Origin: SM1-73 sp964588305
GTDB taxonomy: Bacteria; Zixibacteria; MSB-5A5; SM1-73
Length of the DNA: 13,268 bases
Direction of reading: 5' to 3'
Assembly: GCA_964588305.1 (NCBI GenBank)
Contig: CAZPOP010000045.1
Coordinates: forward strand, 1-13,268
Shown here piece after piece: positions 1 through 7,066 of the stretch. The translations under genes were made by a program, and so were the position numbers. How positions within the stretch are numbered: position 1 is the first letter of the stretch; every line of letters starts with the position of its first letter. The notes below the pieces were generated by a model. The model was not told the origin of the DNA. It ran no database searches and worked only from the letters and a program-made list of their open reading frames with translations.

Positions 1-644
1 GCCGCATCCATGGTCTCCAGATCCCTCATCTCTCCGATCAAAACTACATCCGGATCTTCTCTTAATGCATATTTAAGAGCGCTGGCAAAGGATGAGGTGT
101 CGGCATAAACTTCTCTTTGGTTGATGAGAGAAGAATTATGTCGGTGGAGATACTCGATAGGATCCTCAACGGTCAAGATGTGACAATGCCTTTCCTGGTT
201 GATTTTGTTGATGAGGGCCGCCAGGGTGGTGGATTTTCCGCTTCCGGTGGGACCGGTTATCAGAGCCAGACCGCGAGGCAGATTGGCCAGCTCCACCACG
301 GGCTTGGGGATGCCCAGTTCCTCAAAGCTCGGTATCCTGAAGGGAATCTGCCTTAGGGCCACAGCCAAGTTGCCCCTCTGCATAAAGACATTGCATCTGA
401 ATCTGCTCAGCTGCTCAATCCCAAAGGAGAGATCCAACTCGCTTTTTTCCTCGAACTTCTGCCTCTGTTTTTCGCTCATTATGCTGTAGGCCAATTTTTT
501 CGTATCCTCTGCGCCCAAGAGGTCAAATTCCGTTTTGACCAATTTCCCATCTATTCTCAGTTGAGGAGGAGAACCCACGGTTAGATGAAGATCAGAGGCA
601 TTCTTCTTCACCATTATCTCCAACAATTCTCGCAAAGTGACCAT
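1..644 (-). CDS. pilT: PilT, type IV pilus retraction ATPase (3' end cut by window edge)
   Basis: Cytoplasmic hexameric ATPase of the secretion-ATPase family that powers pilus retraction (twitching). I translated this directly: it begins MVTLRELLEIMVKKNASDLH, the usual PilT N-terminus, and 214 codons are visible before the window edge. Seen: Walker A GPTGSGKS at about residues 131-138, the Asp-box segment LTVEDPIEY at about 158-165, and Walker B with DPDVVLIGEMRD at about 197-208; the downstream His box is off the window. PilT proteins are usually about 340-370 aa, so roughly 40% is missing. The ATG at 644-642 is chosen because GAGGAG lies about 9 bases upstream (on the minus strand). It is the last gene of the cluster, 297 bp after PilB. 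Membership of the PilT subfamily rather than PilB is supported by the short N-terminus and GEMRDLET sequence. The sequence cannot separate PilT from a PilU paralogue with certainty. Confidence 0.93.
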   Translation of the reverse strand, partial: MVTLRELLEIMVKKNASDLHLTVGSPPQLRIDGKLVKTEFDLLGAEDTKKLAYSIMSEKQRQKFEEKSELDLSFGIEQLSRFRCNVFMQRGNLAVALRQIPFRIPSFEELGIPKPVVELANLPRGLALITGPTGSGKSTTLAALINKINQERHCHILTVEDPIEYLHRHNSSLINQREVYADTSSFASALKYALREDPDVVLIGEMRDLETMDA

Positions 645-941
645 CTCAGATGTCTCCTCTCAAGTTTGTTCCTCCGAACAGGCTTCTTAATATTCTATCG
701 ACCCCGAAAGCGGAACACTTGAACCTTCTCTACGCTCGTTTGAACATCATGGACCTGGTTGCATCCAGGTCTCCACAGGAATGCCCCGAAGAGGTCAATC
801 TGAAAGCTCCGGCACTCCAAGTCGTCTCATCTCAGGCGCACCCCAAGACCTTCGTTTTTCCCTAAAGAAAGTCCCTGTCTGCGACAAAACCAGGTAACCA
901 AACTAGTTTCCCCCGCTTCGATTTTCTCCCGGATCACGTAA
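645..941 (-). other. pilB-pilT intergenic leader with a hairpin
   Basis: This 297 bp stretch between the pilB stop and pilT start has no convincing gene. A perfect 7 bp inverted repeat (GACCTGG / CCAGGTC, loop ATGCAA) lies at 751-770. It has no following T-run in the direction of transcription, so it does not look like a terminator. A smaller stem, TGTTC/GAACA with loop GGAG, lies at 667-680, just upstream of the pilT ribosome binding site. I found no clear promoter. The stretch may be a leader or RNA-processing region that sets PilT apart from PilB expression. Confidence 0.35.
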
Positions 942-2636
942 TCATGCTGCTGTCACTGCCAGCACCTCACTTACCGTGGTGATACCCTTCTTCACTTTCT
1001 CCAAGGCTGCCGCCCTCAAGGTCAGCATTCCCTCTCCCATGGCCTGCTGCCTTATGTCTGGGCTGGAGGCTTTGGATATTATCATCCTCTCGATCTCCGG
1101 AGAAATGGGCATAACTTCGAAAATTCCAGTTCTTCCTGAAAAGCCGGTGTTATTACATTCAGCACACCCTCTTCCTTCGTAGACTTTGACTTTCTGGATC
1201 TCACCTTCAGGAATCCCCAACATCTGTAAGGTTTCTCGTGGCACCTTTGCTTCTGTCTTGCAGTTGGGACAGATTTTGCGAACCATCCTTTGGGCCATGA
1301 CCAGCTTGACACAGGAGGCCACCAGGTAATTAGGAACCTCCATATCCATCAATCGGTCTATGGTGCTGGGAGCATCATTGGTGTGCAGAGTGGAAAAGAC
1401 CAAATGCCCGGTCAAGGCAGCTCTCACTGCCATGTCTGCCGTCTCCTCGTCCCTTATTTCCCCCACCATGATCACATCAGGGTCCTGCCTCAAGAATGAC
1501 CTCAAGGAGGAGGCAAAGGTCAGGCCGATCTCGCTTTTCACCTGGACTTGGTTCATTCCCTCGAAATAGAACTCCACCGGATCTTCGGCAGTCATGATGT
1601 TAATGTCCGGGCTGTTGACCTGCTTCAGTGCGGAATATAAGGTGGTGGTCTTCCCGCTGCCCGTAGGGCCGGTGACCAGAATCATGCCGTAAGGAAAACG
1701 TATGCTCTTGGCGAACTCTTCTAGAGAAGATTCCGAGAAGCCCAGCCGGGTCAGATCCACGTTGACGCTTCCCCGATCCAAAATACGCATCACCACCTTC
1801 TCACCGAACATGGTGGGCAACACGGAAACCCTCAAGTCTACGGCCCGATCCCCGAACTTCACCTTTATCCTCCCGTCCTGGGGAAGCCTTCTTTCGGAGA
1901 TGTCCAGATCTGCCATGATCTTGACCCGGGAGACTATCGCCGCTCTATATTTGAAGGGCAAGGGAGACATCTCCTGCAGTTTCCCGTCCAATCTGTATCT
2001 GACCCTTATCCTCTTCTCGTAAGTTTCTATGTGAATATCCGAACACCCTCTCTTGATGGCATCGGCAACGATGGAATCCACCAGTTTAACCAGAGGCTTG
2101 TCCTGAACCTGTGATCTTAGGTCCTGTTCATTCAGGGTTTCTTCGCTCTGCTCAATGATCTCCAGTCCTTCCTCCTTCATCCCCTTCAAAATCTGGTCGA
2201 TGCCTCCGGCGTCTCTGTAATAGGTATCGATGGATTTCTGGATGGCTTTCTCCGGACTTATCACCGGCTGCACGTTGTAGCCGGTAATGAACTTTATGGC
2301 GTCAAGGACATAGATGTTGTTGGGATCGGAGATAGCCACCACCAGGGTCTTGCCCAGCTTGGTGATGGCTATGACGTTGAATTTTCGTGCGATGTCCAGA
2401 GGGATCATCTTCACCACGTCGGGATTCAACTCGATGTCAGAGAGTCTCAAAGCCCCGATGTTCAGCTGTCTCCCGATGAATTCGGAAAGCTCGTCCTCAT
2501 CTGAGATGGCTCCCATCTGCACCAAAACCGGTCCTAACTTCTCATCGCTTTTCTTCTGAAGTTCCAGGGCTTTGGTGAGCTGATCATCCGTAATCTTGCC
2601 TGCCTTGACCAGCATCTCTCCCAGTTCATGTGACAT
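942..2636 (-). CDS. pilB: PilB/GspE-type pilus extension ATPase with MshEN-like N-terminus
   Basis: Cytoplasmic hexameric motor that powers pilin polymerisation; 564 aa, normal for PilB. Seen in order: tandem MshEN-like motifs at residues 4-27 and 33-57; a linker; a second N-terminal domain from about 180; Walker A GPTGSGKT at 323-330; Asp box (TAEDPVEF) at about 349-356; Walker B DPDVIMVGEIRD at 385-396; His box TGHLVFSTLHTND at 409-421; and the zinc-binding tetracysteine set C456, C459, C491 and C494. All core elements are intact. The ATG at 2636 has GGTGA six bases upstream. Neighbours are the MglB-like gene (243 bp upstream) and pilT (297 bp downstream). Pairing with pilT favours a pilus role over type II secretion GspE. 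The usual basic residue starting each MshEN motif is E4 in the first and K33 in the second, so c-di-GMP binding is uncertain. Confidence 0.95.
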   Translation of the reverse strand: MSHELGEMLVKAGKITDDQLTKALELQKKSDEKLGPVLVQMGAISDEDELSEFIGRQLNIGALRLSDIELNPDVVKMIPLDIARKFNVIAITKLGKTLVVAISDPNNIYVLDAIKFITGYNVQPVISPEKAIQKSIDTYYRDAGGIDQILKGMKEEGLEIIEQSEETLNEQDLRSQVQDKPLVKLVDSIVADAIKRGCSDIHIETYEKRIRVRYRLDGKLQEMSPLPFKYRAAIVSRVKIMADLDISERRLPQDGRIKVKFGDRAVDLRVSVLPTMFGEKVVMRILDRGSVNVDLTRLGFSESSLEEFAKSIRFPYGMILVTGPTGSGKTTTLYSALKQVNSPDINIMTAEDPVEFYFEGMNQVQVKSEIGLTFASSLRSFLRQDPDVIMVGEIRDEETADMAVRAALTGHLVFSTLHTNDAPSTIDRLMDMEVPNYLVASCVKLVMAQRMVRKICPNCKTEAKVPRETLQMLGIPEGEIQKVKVYEGRGCAECNNTGFSGRTGIFEVMPISPEIERMIISKASSPDIRQQAMGEGMLTLRAAALEKVKKGITTVSEVLAVTAA

Positions 2637-2879
2637 CGCTTATCACCGCTTGATATCTGCAGTTTGATGGTTTCACCGAAAACTTTCTTCTTTCATGGAA
2701 GAAACGGCGTTCCTCGAAAACGACTTAGGCTGGCACGGAAGGGACCCCAAGTGAGCCATCTTAAAAAAACCCGGCTTCTGATTGGCACCGGCTTCTTTGG
2801 CCCTTTTGAGAACAATCTCTCTCTCCTCCCGGAAGTCAGATTCGCTCCTGAAAATTCGATAGCCTTGTCGGCCTGGTTG
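2637..2879 (-). other. Gap between MglB-like gene and pilB
   Basis: This 243 bp gap has no assigned gene. The reading frame of the upstream Roadblock gene stays open for 68 codons past its TAA, ending at a TGA at 2675-2673. Part of it (around SESDFREEREIVLKRAKEAG) looks coding-like, but a second frame is also open over much of the same stretch, so this may be chance. A run of seven T on the minus strand at 2763-2769 follows a weak CCGG/CCGG stem and could act as a leaky terminator. No convincing pilB promoter was seen. Confidence 0.3.
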
Positions 2880-3368
2880 TTAATCGCTGAAGATATCGTC
2901 GAGCTTACTTTCAAGCGAAGCGGAAAAATCCGGAGTCATCTGGCTTCTTCTATCCCTTTTCTCCTTGGTGGAACATGCCAGAATGGTTGTTAACTCCTCC
3001 GAGGTCTGCTTGGCATAGAGTCTGACCAGACCGATGGTGGTTCGATCATCGAAGATTACCACCAGGATGCTCCGTTCCCCCACCAAACAGATGTGGATGT
3101 GATCTTTCTTCCCTTGATGGAAAAGAACAGAGAACTCCGGCTCACCGACCAGACGTGCGATCTCTCTGGTGGAGGCAAAGCTTCCGGCTAGAAGCGCAGC
3201 CAAAGCGGTGGTATCCAGAGAGTGAGTGAAACCTTGACGAGTGATCAAATGACCATCTTTGTCCACCAACAGGGCACACTTGGCCTGAGAGTTCTTGATC
3301 AACTGGCTCAGAGTCTTCTCTATCTTCGCGATTTCCTCTTCATAGATTACAAGATGATCTTGTCCCAA
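2880..3368 (-). CDS. Roadblock/LC7 protein, MglB-like (likely MglA partner/GAP)
   Basis: A 162 aa soluble protein with one Roadblock/LC7 domain at about residues 12-130, followed by a charged tail of about 30 residues ending in LDDIFSD. Fold signals seen: the early strand CALLVDKDGHLI (31-42), a small-residue helix TALAALLAGSFAS (54-66), then ILVVIFDDRTTIGLVRLYA (101-119), a typical MglB ending. MglB proteins form homodimers that bind MglA and stimulate its GTPase. This gene directly follows the mglA-like gene (15 bp gap), so it is the best candidate among the four Roadblock proteins for the cognate GAP. The start is a TTG at 3368-3366, chosen because a full GGAGGT sits six bases upstream and the N-terminal helix begins directly after it. 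The specific GAP role is inferred from family and position. Confidence 0.85.
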   Translation of the reverse strand: MGQDHLVIYEEEIAKIEKTLSQLIKNSQAKCALLVDKDGHLITRQGFTHSLDTTALAALLAGSFASTREIARLVGEPEFSVLFHQGKKDHIHICLVGERSILVVIFDDRTTIGLVRLYAKQTSEELTTILACSTKEKRDRRSQMTPDFSASLESKLDDIFSD

Positions 3369-3374
3369 TTTGGC

Positions 3375-3380
3375 ACCTCC
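3375..3380 (-). promoter_or_regulatory. Ribosome binding site deciding a TTG start
   Basis: On the minus strand GGAGGT is followed by the six bases GCCAAA and then TTG at 3368. This perfect Shine-Dalgarno spacing supports a rare TTG start for the MglB-like gene. The first in-frame ATG is far downstream, inside or beyond the domain. The pairing of a strong site with a weak start codon may tune the MglB to MglA ratio. Confidence 0.75.
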
Positions 3381-3383
3381 GGT

Positions 3384-4499
3384 CTATCCATTTAAGAGCT
3401 TTTCAAAGAAACGCCACAGGAAGAATCTCTTGGGCTCAGATTCCTCTTTCTGCCTGGCGGCTGACCAGCTTATTATGGTGGGACTTTCCTCAATGTTCGG
3501 CTGGGATTGCGCGCTCTCAACTGCTTTCTCCCGCTGGCCGTGGTTTAACCCCCCGGTTGCCATCCTTTCTTCTTCTGCCTCCGGCTCCTCTCTTTTTTCC
3601 GTAAGGGGAGCTTCATGCTCCGTTTGATGCGGAGCGGACAGGGGCTCCTCAGACGAGGACATTTGCTCGTTCCTCCGCCCCGACGGGCCCCCGTATGGAT
3701 CGGCAGAAACTGGTTCCTCTTCCGAAGCGTCGGGAATGCTTTCCTGCCCGACCGCCTCGCTTTCTTTTATTTCCGCAAGATCCGAGTTCTCTGGAAGAGG
3801 ACTCACCGAGGCGCGTGTGTTCAAATCCTCTGATGCAGCTGTCCTGTCCGGCCTAGCAGGTTGCGATTCAGCCATTACCATCTCTTTGGCTGGAACCTCC
3901 CTTTCCGGCACCACTTTCTTCCCTTTGGCCAGATCCAAAACCAATTTGCTTATGCATCTCAGCGTGTCGAAAACCCCCACACCGTCTTTTGCCACCGCCT
4001 CAAAATGAGGAAGGCCGTCGGGGTTCAAAAACCTCTCCAGTTCCTCAACCGAGGAGATGTCAGAAAGGTCCCTTTTGTTATACTGAAACGCTAAGGGCAA
4101 GTTGTCTATCTCGTATCTATACTCACTCAGATTCTCGGTCAGGTTCTGGAAGCTTTCTATGTTTTCGTCCATCTTGGATCGCTGTGAGTCGGCCACAAAA
4201 ACCAGGCCGTCCACACCTCTCAAGACCAGTTTTCGGGTGGCATTGTAATAAACCTGGCCGGGAACCGTATATAGCTGAAACTTCACCGAAAACCCATTGA
4301 TTCTGCCGATGTCCACAGGAAGAAAATCAAAGTATAAGGTTCTGTCCTGATCAGTGGCCAAGGAGATAAGCTCCCCTCTGGTGGGGGAAGGCATTTTCTT
4401 GTGAACGTACTGTAAATTGGTGGTTTTGCCCGAGAGCCCTGGACCATAGAAGACTATTTTGCAGCAAATCTCCTTAAAGGCATAATTTATGGACACCAT
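3384..4499 (-). CDS. mglA: MglA-type small GTPase with long acidic C-terminal tail
   Basis: Ras-like polarity GTPase. Residues 1-195 match MglA end to end: P-loop GPGLSGKTTN (19-28), LATDQDRTLYFDFLP (47-61) with R53 and T54, TVPGQ (78-82) with Q82, FVADSQ (101-106) and NKRD (141-144). R53 and Q82 correspond to the intrinsic catalytic residues described for MglA, so GTP hydrolysis should be intact. Canonical MglA is about 195 aa and stops there. This protein continues about 175 residues more: a low-complexity E/S/P-rich stretch (about 196-353), then the C-terminus EPKRFFLWRFFEKLLNG, which alternates basic/aromatic and hydrophobic residues like an amphipathic membrane-binding helix. It lies between two Roadblock genes (gaps of 16 and 15 bp). 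The start ATG at 4499 has a weak GCGGAA upstream. Membrane binding by the tail is inferred. Confidence 0.93.
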   Translation of the reverse strand: MVSINYAFKEICCKIVFYGPGLSGKTTNLQYVHKKMPSPTRGELISLATDQDRTLYFDFLPVDIGRINGFSVKFQLYTVPGQVYYNATRKLVLRGVDGLVFVADSQRSKMDENIESFQNLTENLSEYRYEIDNLPLAFQYNKRDLSDISSVEELERFLNPDGLPHFEAVAKDGVGVFDTLRCISKLVLDLAKGKKVVPEREVPAKEMVMAESQPARPDRTAASEDLNTRASVSPLPENSDLAEIKESEAVGQESIPDASEEEPVSADPYGGPSGRRNEQMSSSEEPLSAPHQTEHEAPLTEKREEPEAEEERMATGGLNHGQREKAVESAQSQPNIEESPTIISWSAARQKEESEPKRFFLWRFFEKLLNG

Positions 4500-4515
4500 T
4501 TTTCGTTCCGCTTTG

Positions 4516-4881
4516 TTATTTTTGCGCGCCTAAGGTGCTCTTCTGGGCAGACCTCACCTTCTCCGCAGCATTTTTTATCTCCAGGCGGATCAACCCCACG
4601 TTCACCTGAGGATCGGTGGTGACCGCCAGGATTCCCATCCCCACGTCGGTCAAGAATAACTTACCATCGGCAGCCTCGACGGTTACCTGTTTTAGAGCCT
4701 CATGGGAAAGACGACCCATCGACTTCTGGACGGTATCCACGATAGAGGCGGCCAGGGCGCCTACTGCTTCATCCTGAAGCTGGGTGGTCAAATCAGCCGC
4801 GATGACGATGCCATCCTGTCCCACTATCATGCTGCCGGTGACTCCCGTGGTCTTGTTTAGCTCTTCCAGTATTTCATACAT
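4516..4881 (-). CDS. Stand-alone Roadblock/LC7 domain protein
   Basis: A 121 aa protein that is almost all Roadblock domain: an N-terminal helix MYEILEELNK, the strand GSMIVGQDGIVIA (16-28), a helix VGALAASIVDTVQKS (40-54), strands VTVEAADGKLFLTDV (67-81) and ILAVTTDPQVNVGLIRLEI (84-102), and a short basic-polar tail. The ATG at 4881 is preferred over an upstream in-frame GTG at 4896. GGAGG lies six bases before this ATG, and it leaves only one base after the stop of the preceding gene, so the two are probably translationally coupled. The mglA-like gene starts 16 bp downstream. Roadblock proteins of this size usually dimerise and bind Ras-like GTPases. It may be a second partner or a heterodimer subunit with another Roadblock in the cluster; which one is not visible from sequence. 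Confidence 0.85.
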   Translation of the reverse strand: MYEILEELNKTTGVTGSMIVGQDGIVIAADLTTQLQDEAVGALAASIVDTVQKSMGRLSHEALKQVTVEAADGKLFLTDVGMGILAVTTDPQVNVGLIRLEIKNAAEKVRSAQKSTLGAQK

Positions 4882-4882
4882 T

Positions 4883-5821
4883 TCAGTCCTCCACACCTTT
4901 TAAGATCTCCTGATTGTATCTTTGCTCCAAATGCTTCTTTATCATCGCTGTGGCCTGAGAGATTCTCACCGAGAGAAGCTCGTCCGTATGGCAATCGGCC
5001 ACGATAACTAAAGTGAAGCTTAGAATTTGGTTCAAACTTATCCACAGATCTGGAGTATGAATTCCGATCCGTTCAAGCTCTTTTTCGTTTATCCTCTTCA
5101 GGAAAAGATTGTTGGCCTTTTTTAAGCTCACTGCCAGGGAAGCGAAGGTCTCCGGGTCTGAGTCGGATGATCCGTCACAGGCCACTACCAAGCCTTCATT
5201 ATCGACCAGAATTGCCCCCTTCACTCCAGAATATTCTCGCAGATAGTTTAAGGCACTCTCCATATCCGCACTCTGTGCTCTATTCTTCTCTTGGACGGAA
5301 GATGTTAGCTTCATTTGATCCCCCCCGGGTTTTGGTATTTCGGTCTGGAAAAAGGGTGAAGGACTTTCTGGGATTGTCTCTTTAGGACTTTCGGAGACCT
5401 TTTGTCGCCTGCCTCGCTTCTTCATGAGCATCTCAAAGGAGGACTTGAGAATAAAGGGCGACATCAACACCTGTAACAGGACGGAAGGCAGATACTGATA
5501 GATTCCCGACTTCAAAGAAAAGGACAAATCCAGAGAGAACATGACCACCAGAAAAAGGCCAAATCCGATCCCCACAGAAAATCGATAGAACAACATCAAA
5601 AAAGCAAAAGAGAGAACCCGAAGTACTGATGCTCTTGAAAATAAAACCAATGAGATCACTACATACCAGCCCAACTCAAAGGCGGAGAGCAGCGAAAAGG
5701 GCATATCCATCCTGAGCCCGAAGTCCTTCGGGAAAAAAACCAAGGGAACCACCATGATGAACAGGGATAGCAGGAGCACGCCCCTTATCTCGCCTCTGTA
5801 GTCTGGACTCGCCTTCTTCAT
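4883..5821 (-). CDS. Membrane-anchored Roadblock/LC7 protein
   Basis: A 312 aa protein with two parts. Residues about 14-128 are strongly hydrophobic and predict four or five membrane segments (roughly 14-31, 43-62, 66-80, 83-97 and 108-125). A basic stretch, KKRGRRQK (134-141), and a Ser/Pro/Glu-rich linker (142-185) follow, placing the C-terminal part in the cytoplasm by the positive-inside rule. Residues about 187-302 form a Roadblock domain with the strand GAILVDNEGLVVA (202-214) and the segment LVIVADCHTDELLSVRI (271-287), which lacks the G-L-I/V-R pattern shared by the other three copies. It starts two bases after the upstream stop (GGAG about nine bases before the ATG) and ends one base before the next ATG. 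I infer that it brings a Roadblock-GTPase complex to the inner membrane. No named family is recognised for the membrane part. Confidence 0.82.
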   Translation of the reverse strand: MKKASPDYRGEIRGVLLLSLFIMVVPLVFFPKDFGLRMDMPFSLLSAFELGWYVVISLVLFSRASVLRVLSFAFLMLFYRFSVGIGFGLFLVVMFSLDLSFSLKSGIYQYLPSVLLQVLMSPFILKSSFEMLMKKRGRRQKVSESPKETIPESPSPFFQTEIPKPGGDQMKLTSSVQEKNRAQSADMESALNYLREYSGVKGAILVDNEGLVVACDGSSDSDPETFASLAVSLKKANNLFLKRINEKELERIGIHTPDLWISLNQILSFTLVIVADCHTDELLSVRISQATAMIKKHLEQRYNQEILKGVED

Positions 5822-5823
5822 CG

Positions 5824-6678
5824 TTATCTTGCTCCAAGTTCATTAGAGTTCTGAAGGATACCTTCCATATGCTCAAGTAATTCGGTCATCCGAATCTTTA
5901 AAGCACCCAGGTTCACCTCAGCCGAACAACACAATGCAAATCTATACTCCCCAAACCCTATTACCCACAGCTTGAGTTTTTCGATCTCCACTAAAATCTG
6001 CTCTAATTCCCCAAAGCCTATCCTTGACATTCCCTTCTCCGCACACTTGAATACGGTGATGGCGACAGCTCCCAGCATCTCTCGATTTAGCTGGGGATTG
6101 AGCTTTTCCTCGACCACCAAGCCATCTTGTCCCACCACCAAAGCTCCCAACACGAAAGGCAACAGCTTCAGATAATCCACTGCATCCTTAAAATCCACTA
6201 TCTTCTCTATCTGCCAGCGCTCTTTGGCCATCACACTCTCAACTGGTGCCGGGCCCAAGCTGGCCTCCTCCTTGAGCTGGTTTAGGAGATTCTTTATCAG
6301 TTGGTTCTCAGGATCCGTAGCCTTCAGTCTCTCCAAAACTGCTTTTGCATCTTTTAGCTGCCTCCTCTTCATAAGTAATTGTGCCAGAAACAGCTCTGTG
6401 GCTCTGGTTTTTCCGTCGGCCTGAATGGCCGAGGAGAGCTCCTTTTCCGCCTCGGCGTACATTCCTCGCTCCATGTTTATCTTAGCCATCACCAGATGTC
6501 CGGGACCGTAATCCGGATGAAGTCTCAGCCCTCTATTACAGATACTGAAAGCTTTGGCTAGTTCCCCCTTTTTCCGATAGGCATCGGAGAGAGCCGCAAA
6601 TATGAATGAGTCCGGATCTTGTGCCAGAATCTCTTCGCACTTTTCGATTCTTTCTTCCAACTCCACGCTCTTAGGCAT
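5824..6678 (-). CDS. TPR-Roadblock fusion protein
   Basis: A 284 aa soluble protein. Residues about 5-137 form three or so TPR-like helix pairs (for example PDSFIFAALSDAYRKKGELA and AKINMERGMYAEAEKELSSA), a protein-protein docking scaffold. Residues about 163-272 form a Roadblock domain with the strand GALVVGQDGLVV (178-189) and the segment FALCCSAEVNLGALKIRM (247-264). The ATG at 6678 is chosen over an upstream in-frame ATG at 6714 because GAGG lies six bases before it, while the upstream ATG abuts its only GGAG with no spacer. It leads the tight five-gene run, after a 388 bp gap. TPR modules in pilus and polarity systems often dock targets, for example SgmX with MglA in Myxococcus. The same use here is inference. 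Confidence 0.83.
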   Translation of the reverse strand: MPKSVELEERIEKCEEILAQDPDSFIFAALSDAYRKKGELAKAFSICNRGLRLHPDYGPGHLVMAKINMERGMYAEAEKELSSAIQADGKTRATELFLAQLLMKRRQLKDAKAVLERLKATDPENQLIKNLLNQLKEEASLGPAPVESVMAKERWQIEKIVDFKDAVDYLKLLPFVLGALVVGQDGLVVEEKLNPQLNREMLGAVAITVFKCAEKGMSRIGFGELEQILVEIEKLKLWVIGFGEYRFALCCSAEVNLGALKIRMTELLEHMEGILQNSNELGAR

Positions 6679-7066
6679 AAAAGTCCTCTTGTGCCGCGAG
6701 AATAAAGAGTCCATCTCCGCTCTTTGCGGTGACCCCTCCGTCCGATCGAGTTCTCACTCCGCATCCCGCCAAAAGCGGGACGTAAACGCACGACGAGCCT
6801 GGGATAAACCTCTTTTAAGACACAGAAGTTGCGCAAAAAGCCCAAAAAATCGGTTAATTACTTTATCGACAATGAAATCCGAATACTTAACTCTTGCTCT
6901 CAAAAATCGAAGTGGACGCTCCACCCAACCGAAGCGCCGGCCCGGACTGGGGCGTCTTTAGATGGTAGTCTGTCCGAACACGGAGTTTGACTTATCTCCT
7001 GAATTAAGGGAGTTCGACCATACATCCAGCAATATCTTTGATAAGGAGACCTCTGTCCTTCAGAAA
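6679..7066 (-). other. Gene-free stretch upstream of the Roadblock-MglA run
   Basis: This 388 bp stretch has no convincing gene on either strand. It holds a GC-rich interrupted inverted repeat at 6915-6956 and a small perfect stem (TCCCGC/GCGGGA, loop CAAAA) at 6764-6780. Between them is AT-rich sequence (about 6830-6900), the likely place for a promoter for the five-gene run, although no good -35/-10 pair was found. The organisation suggests that the DUF4388 pair and the Roadblock run are separate transcripts or are joined by a processed leader. Confidence 0.4.
6915..6956 (-). terminator. Possible terminator after the DUF4388/membrane pair
   Basis: The outer arms GACGC (6915-6919) and GCGTC (6952-6956) pair, followed inward by CCCA/TGGG and CCG/CGG with bulges. 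In the minus direction a run of five T (6902-6906) begins about eight bases after the stem. The bulges and the distance to the T-run make it a non-canonical terminator candidate. It could instead be a structured leader. Confidence 0.25.

Noticed and set aside
650..865. Plus-strand open frame of 71 codons in the pilB-pilT gap
   Set aside because: No ribosome binding site, no recognisable domain, opposite to all confident genes and in a gap that fits a leader.
3615..4300. Several plus-strand open frames opposite the MglA gene
   Set aside because: They are antisense to a clear GTPase gene and its low-complexity tail; their composition follows the opposite strand.
4882..4896. Upstream GTG start for the stand-alone Roadblock gene
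   Set aside because: The GGAGG site lies after this GTG and is correctly spaced to the ATG at 4881.
6764..6780. TCCCGC/GCGGGA hairpin as a terminator
   Set aside because: There is no T-run on either side; it may be a small dispersed repeat, which cannot be tested in one window.
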